55,173 nucleotides of DNA from an uncultured Myxococcaceae bacterium. GTDB taxonomy: Bacteria; Myxococcota_A; Polyangia; Polyangiales; Ga0077539. The notes under the pieces are model-generated. The model had not been told where the DNA came from and did not search any database. It worked only from the letters and a program-made list of their open reading frames with translations. Shown here one piece after another: positions 16,779 to 24,683 of this stretch; within the stretch, counting starts at the first letter, position 1; each line of letters opens with the position of its first letter. The position numbers and the translations under genes are program-made. The stretch lies in contig CAMFHP010000048.1 of NCBI GenBank assembly GCA_945952225.1, forward strand, positions 1 through 55,173, in the 5' to 3' direction.

Positions 16779-18029
16779 ATGCACCGCACCCTCGTGCACG
16801 TCGACATGGACGCGTTCTACGCCTCCGTGGAACAGCGCGACGACCCCACGCTCCGCGGTCGCCCGGTCATCGTGGGCGGCCATCCCACGCGCGGCGTCGT
16901 ACTGGCAGCGTCGTACGAGGTGCGACGCTTCGGCGTGCGGAGCGCGATGCCCATGCGACGTGCCCTCTCGCTCGCGCCCGAGGCCGTGGTGGTGCGTCCG
17001 CGCTTCGACGCCTACGTGGCCGCGAGCGAGCGCCTCCACGCGATCTTCGAGACGTACACCCCGCTCGTCGAACCGCTCTCGCTCGACGAGGCCTTTCTCG
17101 ACGTCACGGGCTCACGCGCGCTCTTCGGCGACGGACGCGCCATCGCCACCACGCTGCGCGCGCGCATCCGCGACGAGCTCTCGCTGCCCGCGTCGGCGGG
17201 CGTGGCGGCGGTGAAGTTCGTCGCCAAGATCGCGAGCGACCACGCGAAGCCCGATGGACTCCGCGTGGTGCCCGCCGAGGAGACGCAGGCCTTTCTCGCG
17301 CCGCTCCCCATCGGCCGACTGTGGGGCGTCGGCGCGCGCACCGAGGCCCGCCTCGTGGCCCTGGGCATCCGCACGGTGGGTGACGCCGCAGCGCGCGATC
17401 CTGCCGCCCTCGCCGACCTGCTGGGGCCGCTCGGGGAACACCTCGCGCGCCTCGCCCGCGGCGACGATGACCGCGCCGTGGTGCCCGACCGCGACGCGAA
17501 GAGCGTGGGCGCCGAAGACACCTTCGCCGAAGACCTCGACGATCCCGAAGACCTCCGCGCGCACCTTCTGTCGCAGTCGATCCGCGTGGGACGCAGGCTC
17601 CGACGGGCGCGGCGGGTGGCGCGGGCCGTGGTGCTCAAGCTCAAGACCGCGCGCTTCACGCTGATCACCCGACGAAGCACCCTCGCGACGCCGACCGACG
17701 ACGGGCAGGTGATCTTTCAGACCGCGAGCGCGCTCCTCGACCGCTACGCCGAAGGGCCCTTCGAAGCGATGCGCCTCTGCGGCGTGAGCGCGCAGGACCT
17801 CGACGAGCCCACGCGGCAGATGGGTCTCTTCGGCACCGACCGCGACCGGCGCGCGAAGCTCAACGCGGCGCTCGACAAGATCCACGCGACCTTCGGCCGT
17901 GACGCGATCGTGCCTGCGGACCTCGCGCCGGGCGCGTCCCACGCCTCGCAGCGCACGCTGCGCGGCGATGCGGTGAGCGAGCGTCTCGACGCGCGACGTT
18001 CGGCGGCGAAGCCTCGACGCGGCGGCTGA
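16779..18029 (+). CDS. dinB: DNA polymerase IV (Y-family, translesion)
   Basis: Error-prone polymerase that copies past damaged bases. The 416-residue protein begins MHRTLVHVDMDAFYASVEQ, the usual family N-terminus with the first metal-binding Asp; SLDEAFLDVT carries the catalytic Asp-Glu pair. GLRVVPAEE, LWGVGARTEARLVALGI (helix-hairpin-helix) and a little-finger domain ending in QMGLFG, a plausible sliding-clamp-binding motif at about residues 355-360, follow in order. The frame is open from a TTG at 16740 that would overlap the preceding stop as TTGA; the ATG at 16779 is preferred from family alignment, though GGAGG at 16759-16763 is a poor 15 bases away. Confidence 0.93.
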   Translation: MHRTLVHVDMDAFYASVEQRDDPTLRGRPVIVGGHPTRGVVLAASYEVRRFGVRSAMPMRRALSLAPEAVVVRPRFDAYVAASERLHAIFETYTPLVEPLSLDEAFLDVTGSRALFGDGRAIATTLRARIRDELSLPASAGVAAVKFVAKIASDHAKPDGLRVVPAEETQAFLAPLPIGRLWGVGARTEARLVALGIRTVGDAAARDPAALADLLGPLGEHLARLARGDDDRAVVPDRDAKSVGAEDTFAEDLDDPEDLRAHLLSQSIRVGRRLRRARRVARAVVLKLKTARFTLITRRSTLATPTDDGQVIFQTASALLDRYAEGPFEAMRLCGVSAQDLDEPTRQMGLFGTDRDRRAKLNAALDKIHATFGRDAIVPADLAPGASHASQRTLRGDAVSERLDARRSAAKPRRGG

Positions 18030-18048
18030 TTTTCGGCGCGCGTTCCCC

Positions 18049-18078
18049 TTTCGCGGCGTGATCGCGGCGGCGTAGTGT
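18049..18078 (+). promoter_or_regulatory. Promoter candidate for the propeller-cytochrome gene
   Basis: TTTCGC (18049-18054) and TAGTGT (18073-18078) are 18 bases apart. The same CCTTTCGCG block with TAG exactly 24 bases downstream recurs before the hot-dog gene at 19982-20011. Here the start codon is 47 bases further and has a Shine-Dalgarno, so this transcript has a leader. Confidence 0.45.
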
Positions 18079-18125
18079 GACCCATCGCGCGTCGGGTTGC
18101 GGCGCGCACGCCGGAGGGAATTGCG

Positions 18126-19967
18126 ATGGTCCACACGACACGATGGAAGGGCGCGGCCTGCGTCCTCGCGCTCCTCACCCCGGCGTGCTCGACGCTGCCG
18201 GGTACGCAGCCCGATTTCGTACCCGATGGAGGGGTCGTCGACGTGGTGCTGCCGCGTGACGTCTTCGCCGACCGCACGCGCAGCGTCGACGAGCAGCTCG
18301 GCCCCACGGTCTCGCAGCCCGTTGCGCCGCCGCCCATCGCGGGCGGCACGCTGCTCGTCACGCGCGATGGTCGCACCGCCGTGGCCTCGGACCCGGACCA
18401 CGACACCGTGCACCTCGTCGACCTCGTGGCGAACACGGCCCGCGCGCTTCCGCTCGAAGCGGGTGACGAACCGGGACGGGCCGTGGAAGACGGCGACGGT
18501 CGCGTGCACGTGCTGCTGCGTCGCGGCGGCGCGGTGGTCACCGTCGATGGGGCGCGCGGCGCGATGACGAACCGTCGCGCGGTGTGTCCTGCGCCCCGTG
18601 GCATCGCGTGGGACGCGGCCTCGCGCTCGCTCGTCGTGGCCTGCATGGACGGCGACCTCGTGTGGCTCCCTGCGACCGACGGTGCGGAGACGCGGCGCGT
18701 GCGGCTCGTCGACGACCTGCGCGACGTCGTGATCAACGCCGGAACGATCTTCGTGTCGCGCTTCCGCAGCGCGCAGGTGTTGCTCGTGTCGCCGACCGGC
18801 GAGCTGCAACGCACGGTGCGACTGCCCGACGTGCAACCGTCCACGCGCGCGCCGATGGCGTCGGCCGAGGTCGCATGGCGCATGGTGTCTGCCACACGCG
18901 GCGTCACCGTGCTCCACCAGCGCGCGACGAGCGGAACGTTGCAGGTCACCGTCGGCGGCTACGGCCCCTCGGGCGCGTGTCGCCACGGCGCGGTGCACGC
19001 CGCGATCACCCACGTCGAAGCCGATGGGACCGTCACCACGTCGGCGCCCTTCTCGAACGTGGTGCTCGGCGTCGACCTCGCGCCGACGCCCGATGCGTAC
19101 ACCTACGCCGTGGCCGCGCCGGGCAACAACAACGGCCTGCAGGTGCTCGTGATGCACCTCGTGGCGGCGGCGCCGAGCAGCGTGATGTGCACCGACGGCG
19201 TCGCGCTGCCGACCACGGGTCAGGTGACCGCGGTGACCTACGACGCCCAGCGCCGCGTCGTCTACCAGACCCGCGAGCCCTACACGCTCGTGCGCACCGA
19301 CCTCGATGGCGCCGCGCAGGTGATTCCGCTCGAAGGTCCGTCGCGCGCCGACACGGGCCACCGTGTGTTTCACATCGCCACGGCGTCGCTCATGGCCTGC
19401 GCGTCGTGCCACCCCGAGGGCAACGACGACGGACACACGTGGACCTTCGATCGCATCGGTCCGCGCCGCACGCAGTCGCTCCGCGGCGGCATCGGCGCGA
19501 CGGCGCCCTTTCACTGGGACGGCGACATGCGCGACGCCTCGCACCTGATGACCGCGGTGTTCGGCGAGCGCATGGCCGGCGGCACCCTCGCGCCCTCGCG
19601 CAACACCGCCCTCTTCGGGTGGATGGATCGCCTCCCGGCCCTCGCCGCGCCGGGCACCGCAAACAGCGCCGCGATCGAGCGGGGACGGGCGATCTTTCAC
19701 GACCCGCAGGTGGGCTGCGCGACGTGCCACACGGGCGACATGGGCACGAACAACAACACCGTCGACGTGGGCACCGGCGGCACGTTTCAGGTGCCCGTGC
19801 TCCGCGGCCTCGCGTGGCGCGCGCCCTACATGCACAACGGCTGCGCGCCCACGCTGCGCGCGCGCTTCGTCGACACCGCGTGCGGCGGCGGCGAGGCGCA
19901 CGGCCACACGCGCGAGCTCACCGACGCGCAGCTCGACGACCTCATCGCGTACCTCGTCACGCGCTGA
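18126..19967 (+). CDS. Beta-propeller / di-heme cytochrome c lipoprotein (MauG-peroxidase-like C-terminus)
   Basis: 613 residues with lipoprotein signal MVHTTRWKGAACVLALLTPAC. Residues about 60-420 look like a WD/YVTN-type beta-propeller (GGTLLVTRDGRTAVASDPDH, VHLVDL, RGIAWDAASRSLVVACMDGDL). The C-terminal part has two heme motifs, CASCH (about 423-427) and CATCH (about 535-539), in the arrangement of di-heme peroxidase/MauG-like proteins, including PFHWDGDMRD and APYMHNG. It should be an exported, membrane-tethered electron-transfer or oxidase protein. A GGAGGG Shine-Dalgarno supports the start. The propeller-cytochrome fusion occurs in Myxococcota; its substrate is unknown. Confidence 0.87.
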   Translation: MVHTTRWKGAACVLALLTPACSTLPGTQPDFVPDGGVVDVVLPRDVFADRTRSVDEQLGPTVSQPVAPPPIAGGTLLVTRDGRTAVASDPDHDTVHLVDLVANTARALPLEAGDEPGRAVEDGDGRVHVLLRRGGAVVTVDGARGAMTNRRAVCPAPRGIAWDAASRSLVVACMDGDLVWLPATDGAETRRVRLVDDLRDVVINAGTIFVSRFRSAQVLLVSPTGELQRTVRLPDVQPSTRAPMASAEVAWRMVSATRGVTVLHQRATSGTLQVTVGGYGPSGACRHGAVHAAITHVEADGTVTTSAPFSNVVLGVDLAPTPDAYTYAVAAPGNNNGLQVLVMHLVAAAPSSVMCTDGVALPTTGQVTAVTYDAQRRVVYQTREPYTLVRTDLDGAAQVIPLEGPSRADTGHRVFHIATASLMACASCHPEGNDDGHTWTFDRIGPRRTQSLRGGIGATAPFHWDGDMRDASHLMTAVFGERMAGGTLAPSRNTALFGWMDRLPALAAPGTANSAAIERGRAIFHDPQVGCATCHTGDMGTNNNTVDVGTGGTFQVPVLRGLAWRAPYMHNGCAPTLRARFVDTACGGGEAHGHTRELTDAQLDDLIAYLVTR

Positions 19968-19981
19968 CCGTCGGCGACACC

Positions 19982-20011
19982 TTTCGCGCGCGTCCCCCTG
20001 CGTGGTAGGCG
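19982..20011 (+). promoter_or_regulatory. Promoter candidate for the hot-dog gene, leaderless spacing
   Basis: TTTCGC (19982-19987), an 18-base spacer and TAGGCG (20006-20011), which ends 9 bases before the ATG at 20021. No Shine-Dalgarno precedes that ATG. Confidence 0.45.
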
Positions 20012-20020
20012 CAGCGCGCG

Positions 20021-20515
20021 ATGCCCCCGATCGATCAGGAATTCATCGACGACTGCCCCTACGGCCCCGACGCCATGCTCCTCGACGAGGTGCTGGAGAT
20101 CGACGCCGCGCAGAGCCTCATTCGCGTGCGCATGCCCACGCACGACGCGCTCCCGATCACCGCGGCGCAGCGGGCCCATCCGGTGCGCCATCCCCGGCAC
20201 GTCTCCGGCGGGCTCATGGTGCACATGACCGGCATCGCGGGCTTCGCGCATGTGTTCTACCTGCTCGGCCTGCGCCATCGCGACGGCTGGATCGGCTACG
20301 GCGCGCGCATCCACTCGGCGCGCTTTCACGCGCTCGCGACGCCCGGTGAGCCCCTCGTGATCTCGTGCCGCGCGACGCAGCTCCGACAGGGGGAGCAGCG
20401 CGTGCTCGCCCGCTACGAGCTCCGCATGCACCAGGGCGAGACGCTCGTGTACGAGGGCGACCAGACGGCCTTCTTCCACCGCGTCCACGGCGCCGACGGC
20501 GCGCCCTCCGCGTAG
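20021..20515 (+). CDS. Hot-dog fold protein (FabZ/FabA-like dehydratase or thioesterase)
   Basis: 164 residues. YGPDAMLLDEVLEID at the N-terminus and HVSGGLMVHMTGIAGFAHV in the centre match hot-dog proteins related to 3-hydroxyacyl-ACP dehydratase, which act on acyl-ACP or acyl-CoA; the closing ARYELRMHQGETLVYEGDQTAFF strands complete the fold. The FabZ-type catalytic His/Glu helix (HFPxxP) is not evident, so whether it is a dehydratase, thioesterase or non-catalytic protein is open. It ends 4 bases from the convergent serB gene. The start is fixed by the -10-like TAGGCG nine bases upstream. Confidence 0.7.
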   Translation: MPPIDQEFIDDCPYGPDAMLLDEVLEIDAAQSLIRVRMPTHDALPITAAQRAHPVRHPRHVSGGLMVHMTGIAGFAHVFYLLGLRHRDGWIGYGARIHSARFHALATPGEPLVISCRATQLRQGEQRVLARYELRMHQGETLVYEGDQTAFFHRVHGADGAPSA

Positions 20516-20519
20516 CGCG

Positions 20520-21170
20520 TCAGAGCCCCGCGAGCACGCTCCCGAGCTCCGCGAGCGACGTGATGAAGCGCGCTGCCCCCGCGCGCACCGCGGGCCGCGT
20601 GACGTATCCGCCGAAGCCCACGAAGAGGTCGACCACGGGCGTCGTTTCGAGGTCGCTCGTCCCATCGCCGACCATCACCACACGCGCCGGATTGCGGGCC
20701 GCACGGAGGGCCGCGATCACCTCGGGCTTGCCGCGCGAGCGCGCCGTGGGCGCCGTCGCGTCGAAGCCCGCGTAGGTGCCGTCGTCGTGAAAGCGAAGGT
20801 CGACGGCGACCACCTCGTCGATGCCGAGGTATGCGGCGAGCGGCGCGATGGCCCGCGTGAATCCGCCGCTCACGATCATCGGACGCCACCCGTCGCTTCG
20901 AAGCGCGTCGACGGTCGCGCGCGCCGTGGGCTCGACGGTCTCGACGTAGCGGAGGCCCACCGCGTCGACGTCGGCGGCGCGGGGCGCGATGAGCTCCAGG
21001 CGCGTGCGGAACACGGCTTCGAGCGCGATGCGTCCGTTCATGGCGTCGTGGGTCATGGCCTCGACGCGGGCGAGCACCGCGGGGCCGCGCAGCCGCGCGA
21101 GCTCGTCGATGCCCTCGATGGCGCTGAGCGTGCTGTCGCAGTCGAAGATCACCAGGCGTTCGCGGTTCAT
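20520..21170 (-). CDS. serB: Phosphoserine phosphatase (HAD-IB)
   Basis: Dephosphorylates O-phosphoserine, the last step of serine synthesis. 216 residues with all haloacid-dehalogenase motifs: FDCDSTLSAIEG (motif I; nucleophile and general acid Asp within the first 12), MIVSGGFTRAI (motif II), GKPEVI (Lys) and MVGDGTSDLE (motif III). The substrate-binding EGIDELARLRG helix and length match bacterial SerB without the ACT domain. A related HAD-IB phosphatase with another substrate cannot be excluded. The start follows a TTGACG promoter candidate with leaderless spacing. Confidence 0.85.
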   Translation of the reverse strand: MNRERLVIFDCDSTLSAIEGIDELARLRGPAVLARVEAMTHDAMNGRIALEAVFRTRLELIAPRAADVDAVGLRYVETVEPTARATVDALRSDGWRPMIVSGGFTRAIAPLAAYLGIDEVVAVDLRFHDDGTYAGFDATAPTARSRGKPEVIAALRAARNPARVVMVGDGTSDLETTPVVDLFVGFGGYVTRPAVRAGAARFITSLAELGSVLAGL

Positions 21171-21176
21171 GGGCGC

Positions 21177-21210
21177 CGCGATGGGTGCGCGATGCGCCGC
21201 GCGCCGTCAA
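21177..21210 (-). promoter_or_regulatory. serB promoter candidate
   Basis: On the - strand TTGACGGCGCGCGGC (21210-21196) is followed by 9 bases and ACCCATCGCG (21186-21177), 6 bases before the ATG. The arrangement is nearly identical to the one at 334-367. Confidence 0.4.
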
Positions 21211-21222
21211 GCGCTCGCAGAC

Positions 21223-22014
21223 TCAGCCCGCGCCGAGGCCGATGCCCACGGCGGTGAGTGCGCTCGATGCGACGAGCGTCCATCCCACGCGGCGCAGGTG
21301 CGCGGGGGCCACGGGGCGCAGCGCGAAGGCCACCGCGAGGAGCGCGCACGGGGCCGCCGCGAGGCAGAGCCACGGCGCGTGCGAGACCGCCACCGACACG
21401 CCCCCGAGGCACAGCGCGCCCAGCGCCGCCCCCGCCACCGCGAGGTGCGCCGAGCCCGCGCGTCGCTGACGGAGGATCATGCCCCGCACGGCCAGCGTCG
21501 CGAGGAGCCCGTGGAGCGACCACAGACCCCACGCGACGAGCGCGCCCTCCCACGACACGCCCCCGGCGCGCGCGACGGGCACCGCCGCGGCCGCGAGCGT
21601 CGAGGCGAGCACCACCTCGCCCGCGGTCGTGCGCTCGTTGCGCGAGAGCACGAAGGGCATCGAGAGCGCGACCATCGCGAGCGCGAGGAGCGAGGGCGCG
21701 GGAGACATTCCCCCGCCGACGGTGTGCGCCGCCACGGCGAAGCCCACCGCCGCGCCGCCGCGCAGGGCCATCGCGCGCATCGCCGCGGCCCCACGGAGCA
21801 CCTTCGCGCGGCCTCCGCGGTGACCCAGGGCGATGAGCGCGGGCTCGTGCGCCACGAACGCCGCCAGCGCGGCGAGCGCGAGGGCCCCGGAGCGCGCGTG
21901 GAGCGATCCCATCGCGAGGGCGGTCACCAGGGGCGCGAGGAGCTGTCCCCACGCGCCGTGCTCGCGCGGCATCATGCGGTCGTCGAGGGAGGGAGCGGCA
22001 GACGGGCGGGCCAT
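21223..22014 (-). CDS. YwiC-like integral membrane protein
   Basis: 263 residues with seven or eight hydrophobic segments and the signature MMPREHGAWGQLLAP near the N-terminus, typical of the YwiC-like family. The family lies near prenyltransferase-like UbiA proteins in shape, but no reaction is established. Hydrophobic segments include ALALAALAAFVAH, GAAVGFAVAAHTVGG and LAVAGAALGALCLGGVSVAV. It sits between serB and the HutD-like gene, both on the same strand but with 52 and 106-base gaps, so co-transcription is uncertain. Confidence 0.82.
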   Translation of the reverse strand: MARPSAAPSLDDRMMPREHGAWGQLLAPLVTALAMGSLHARSGALALAALAAFVAHEPALIALGHRGGRAKVLRGAAAMRAMALRGGAAVGFAVAAHTVGGGMSPAPSLLALAMVALSMPFVLSRNERTTAGEVVLASTLAAAAVPVARAGGVSWEGALVAWGLWSLHGLLATLAVRGMILRQRRAGSAHLAVAGAALGALCLGGVSVAVSHAPWLCLAAAPCALLAVAFALRPVAPAHLRRVGWTLVASSALTAVGIGLGAG

Positions 22015-22120
22015 GGCCGCGCACGTTGCAGATCCCGGTCCGCACGGAGGAACAAGGGCCTTCGTCGAAGAGCCCGCGACCGTTGCGCGCGGTGGCGGGG
22101 TCGTGCGCGAACGGGGCGCG

Positions 22121-22693
22121 TCACTCCGCGCGGCGATGGAGCTGCACGTCGATCACGCTCGTGTCGTCGAGGGCGCGCCAGGCCTCGTCGGCGGCGCAGC
22201 ACACGGTGTGGTGCGCGTCGACGCGCGCGCGGGGTCCCTCGATGGCGCCGTGGAGCACATAGATCACCCGCGCGTGGCCCTCTCCGTCGGGCAGCGCATC
22301 GCCCGCGCGGAGCGTGCGGACGTCGAGGGACGCGCGCACCGCCGCGCGGCGCACCATGAGGTTGAAGTCATGGGCGAGGCCGTCGAGGTCGCATGCGGTG
22401 GCCGCCTCGCCGCGAAACGCATGGGGCACGCGCAGGCGCAGCGCGACCGCGGAGGCGCCGTCGTGGGTGAGCGCCATGGGCGCGCCGTCGAGCTGCACGA
22501 TCACGCGGTCGTAGCCCACGAACGTCGAGAACGGACCGGGGCCGCGGAGTTCGGCGATCGAGAGGCGCCAGTCGAAGCGTTCGACGGTGGCGCCGGGCGG
22601 CTCGACGCAGAGCTCGGTGGTGGCGCCGAGGCCGTTCTTCCAGGGCATCGTGCGGTATTCGTGCGGGGCGATCACGCGGGGCGGAGGCGTCAC
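22121..22693 (-). CDS. HutD/Ves-family cupin-like protein
   Basis: 190 residues. The N-terminus MTPPPRVIAPHEYRTMPWKN with the following GLGATTEL is the HutD signature, and FDWRLSIAEL, GPFSTFVGYDRVIVQLDG and HDFNLMVRR are the later conserved blocks. HutD is a two-cupin-fold protein linked to histidine utilisation regulation in other bacteria; no hut genes are in this window, so its role here is unknown. The start is GTG. It lies 13 bases downstream of the TetR gene and is probably co-transcribed with it. Confidence 0.85.
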   Translation of the reverse strand: MTPPPRVIAPHEYRTMPWKNGLGATTELCVEPPGATVERFDWRLSIAELRGPGPFSTFVGYDRVIVQLDGAPMALTHDGASAVALRLRVPHAFRGEAATACDLDGLAHDFNLMVRRAAVRASLDVRTLRAGDALPDGEGHARVIYVLHGAIEGPRARVDAHHTVCCAADEAWRALDDTSVIDVQLHRRAE

Positions 22694-22706
22694 GGAGCGC
22701 TCACTT

Positions 22707-23327
22707 TCAGGGGCGACGGAGGTAGGCGACGACGAGGTGCGTGAGCTCGTCGGCGAAGGCGGGGTGGTCGAGCACGTCGGGCCGTTCGAGCACCGCGGCG
22801 TGCACGACCTCTTCGAGCGCGCGTCCCACGATGAACGACGCGAGCGCGAGGTCGGTCTCGCGGAGCGAAGGCGCGTACACGGCGAGGCGGGCCATCACGT
22901 CGTCGCGCGCGCGGGCCGCGAGGTCGCGCACGGCGCCGTAGCGCCCGGTGGGGCCCACGAGCGAGAGGAGCGCGCGCAGCAGCGCGGCGTCGCGGCGATG
23001 CAGGTCGACGGTGGCGCGCACGAGCACGGCGGCGGCGTCTTCGAAGCGGTCGCACGCGGCGCGGTCGAGGGCCTCGACGAGGGAGAGTCCGTCGCGCTCG
23101 GCCTTGCGCTCGATGAGGGCCGCGGCGAGGCCGTGCTTGTCGCGAAAGTACTGGTAGAGCGAGCCCACGCTCACACCCGCCACGGCGGCGATCTCGTTGG
23201 TGGTGACCTCGTCGAGGGGGCGCGCGGCGAGAACGCGAGCCGTGGCTTGGAGCAGCGCGTCGACGAGGGCCTGCGAGCGTCGCTGACGCGGCGTCTTGCG
23301 CGGGGTGTTGGCGTCGGCGTCGGGCAT
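22707..23327 (-). CDS. TetR-family transcriptional regulator
   Basis: 206 residues. Residues about 20-66 are a helix-turn-helix domain: RRSQALVDALLQATARVLAA, then TTNEIAAVAGVSVGSLYQYF and RDKHGLAAALIE. The remaining two thirds is the all-helical ligand-binding and dimer domain, with TGRYGAVRDL-type sequence. It is divergent from the FAD monooxygenase gene with 70 bases between, the usual arrangement for a repressor controlling that gene and itself. The ATG at 23327 leaves the shared promoter region free; an upstream in-frame ATG at 23399 would overlap the divergent gene and is unlikely. Confidence 0.88.
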   Translation of the reverse strand: MPDADANTPRKTPRQRRSQALVDALLQATARVLAARPLDEVTTNEIAAVAGVSVGSLYQYFRDKHGLAAALIERKAERDGLSLVEALDRAACDRFEDAAAVLVRATVDLHRRDAALLRALLSLVGPTGRYGAVRDLAARARDDVMARLAVYAPSLRETDLALASFIVGRALEEVVHAAVLERPDVLDHPAFADELTHLVVAYLRRP

Positions 23328-23397
23328 CGCGGCGAACGCGAGTTGAGCACCGACGCGCGCGGCCCTCCATTTTGCGACGAAGGAACGCACCGACTCC
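23328..23397. promoter_or_regulatory. Divergent promoter/operator region (TetR gene / FAD monooxygenase)
   Basis: 70 bases between the two starts. On the + strand TTGAGC (23343-23348) precedes a CATTTT stretch at 23368-23373, the most AT-rich segment of the gap. AAGGAA (23380-23385) lies 12 bases before the + strand ATG as a possible Shine-Dalgarno. No clear operator palindrome could be identified by eye. Confidence 0.35.
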
Positions 23398-24546
23398 ATG
23401 ACCACCTCCCTCGCCCTCGCAGGCGCCGGCATCGGCGGCCTCGCGCTCGCGGCCGCACTCCAGCGCCGCGGCTTCGACATTCACGTCTATGAGCGCGCGC
23501 CGCGCCTCGACCCCGTGGGCGCGGGCATCACGCTCCAGATGAACGCGATGCTCGCGCTGCGCACGCTCGGCCTCGACGCCCTCGTCGCGCGCGAAGGCCA
23601 CGCGCCCACCGACAGCCGCGTGATGACCCCCGACGGACGCACCCTCGGCGCCCTCGACCTCGCCCGCGTCGCCGACGCGGTGGGCGCCCCTGCCCTCGCG
23701 GTGCATCGCGCGAGGCTCCAGCGCGCGCTCGCGTCGCAGGTCGATCCCGCGCGGCTCCACCTCGGCGCCGCGGTCACGGGCTACACGCAGGACGCCCGCG
23801 CGGTACACGTTCGCCTCGACGACGGACGCACGGTGACGGCCGACGGACTCATCGCGTGCGACGGCCTCCACTCCGCGGTGCGACGGCAGCTCGTGGGCGA
23901 CGGAGCCCCCCACTACGCGGGCTACACGTCGTGGCGCGGCGTCGCGCGGGGCGTGGCCTCGGTGGATCGCAACCGCGTGAGCGAGACCTGGGGCGCAGGG
24001 TGTCGCTTCGGCGTGGTTCCGCTCGCCGACGACGAGACGTACTGGTTCGCGACGGCCAACGCGGCGCCGGGCGGACGCGACGCGCAGGGCACGGCGCGCG
24101 ACACGCTGCTCGCACGCTTCGGCGCGTGGCACGGACCCATCGCAGACCTCCTTCGCGCGACGCCCGACGAGGCCATCGTGCGCACCGACATCGCCGACCG
24201 TGATCCGACGGTTCCGTGGGTCGACGGGCGCGTGGCGCTCCTCGGCGACGCCGCGCACCCGATGACGCCGAACCTCGGACAGGGCGGCGCGCAGGCCCTC
24301 GAAGACGCCGCCGTGCTCGCGCACACGCTCACACGCGGGGATGCGCTCCCCGACGCGCTCCGTCGCTACGAGACCGCGCGACGGGCCCGCGCCACCGCCG
24401 TGGTGAACCGCTCCCGTCACCTCGGCGCCGTCGCCCAGTGGGAGGGATCGCGCGTGCGTGCCGTGCGCGACCTTCTGCTCACGTGCGTCCCCGCTTCGGT
24501 GAACCACCGGGCGCTCGTCGACGCGATGCATTTCGCGCTGCCCTGA
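23398..24546 (+). CDS. FAD-dependent monooxygenase (aromatic hydroxylase class A)
   Basis: 382 residues. FAD-binding GAGIGGLALAAALQRRG at about residues 9-25, GxG motif followed by IHVYERAP; DGLIACDGLHSAVRRQL holds the conserved DG motif and GDAAHPMTPNLGQGGAQALE the GD/ribityl motif. Length and motif order match flavoprotein hydroxylases of the salicylate/kynurenine monooxygenase type, which insert one oxygen atom into a small aromatic using NAD(P)H. Substrate is unknown; regulation by the divergent TetR protein is inferred from position. Confidence 0.88.
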   Translation: MTTSLALAGAGIGGLALAAALQRRGFDIHVYERAPRLDPVGAGITLQMNAMLALRTLGLDALVAREGHAPTDSRVMTPDGRTLGALDLARVADAVGAPALAVHRARLQRALASQVDPARLHLGAAVTGYTQDARAVHVRLDDGRTVTADGLIACDGLHSAVRRQLVGDGAPHYAGYTSWRGVARGVASVDRNRVSETWGAGCRFGVVPLADDETYWFATANAAPGGRDAQGTARDTLLARFGAWHGPIADLLRATPDEAIVRTDIADRDPTVPWVDGRVALLGDAAHPMTPNLGQGGAQALEDAAVLAHTLTRGDALPDALRRYETARRARATAVVNRSRHLGAVAQWEGSRVRAVRDLLLTCVPASVNHRALVDAMHFALP

Positions 24547-24683
24547 AGCCACACACGGCGCGCAGAGAATTGTCACGCGCGGCATCGCAGCCACATTCCC
24601 GCGGGGCGCCAATCGGCAGATGGGTGGGTATCCAACGGCCGCGGCGGGTTCGTCTGCGGCGCACTCCTGGGAGGAGCACCACG

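Noticed and set aside
17112-19907. A 931-residue - strand open frame opposite dinB and the cytochrome gene
   Set aside because: Composition is Arg/Ala/Val/His-rich with no recognisable motif, and it covers two genes with intact catalytic or heme motifs on the other strand.
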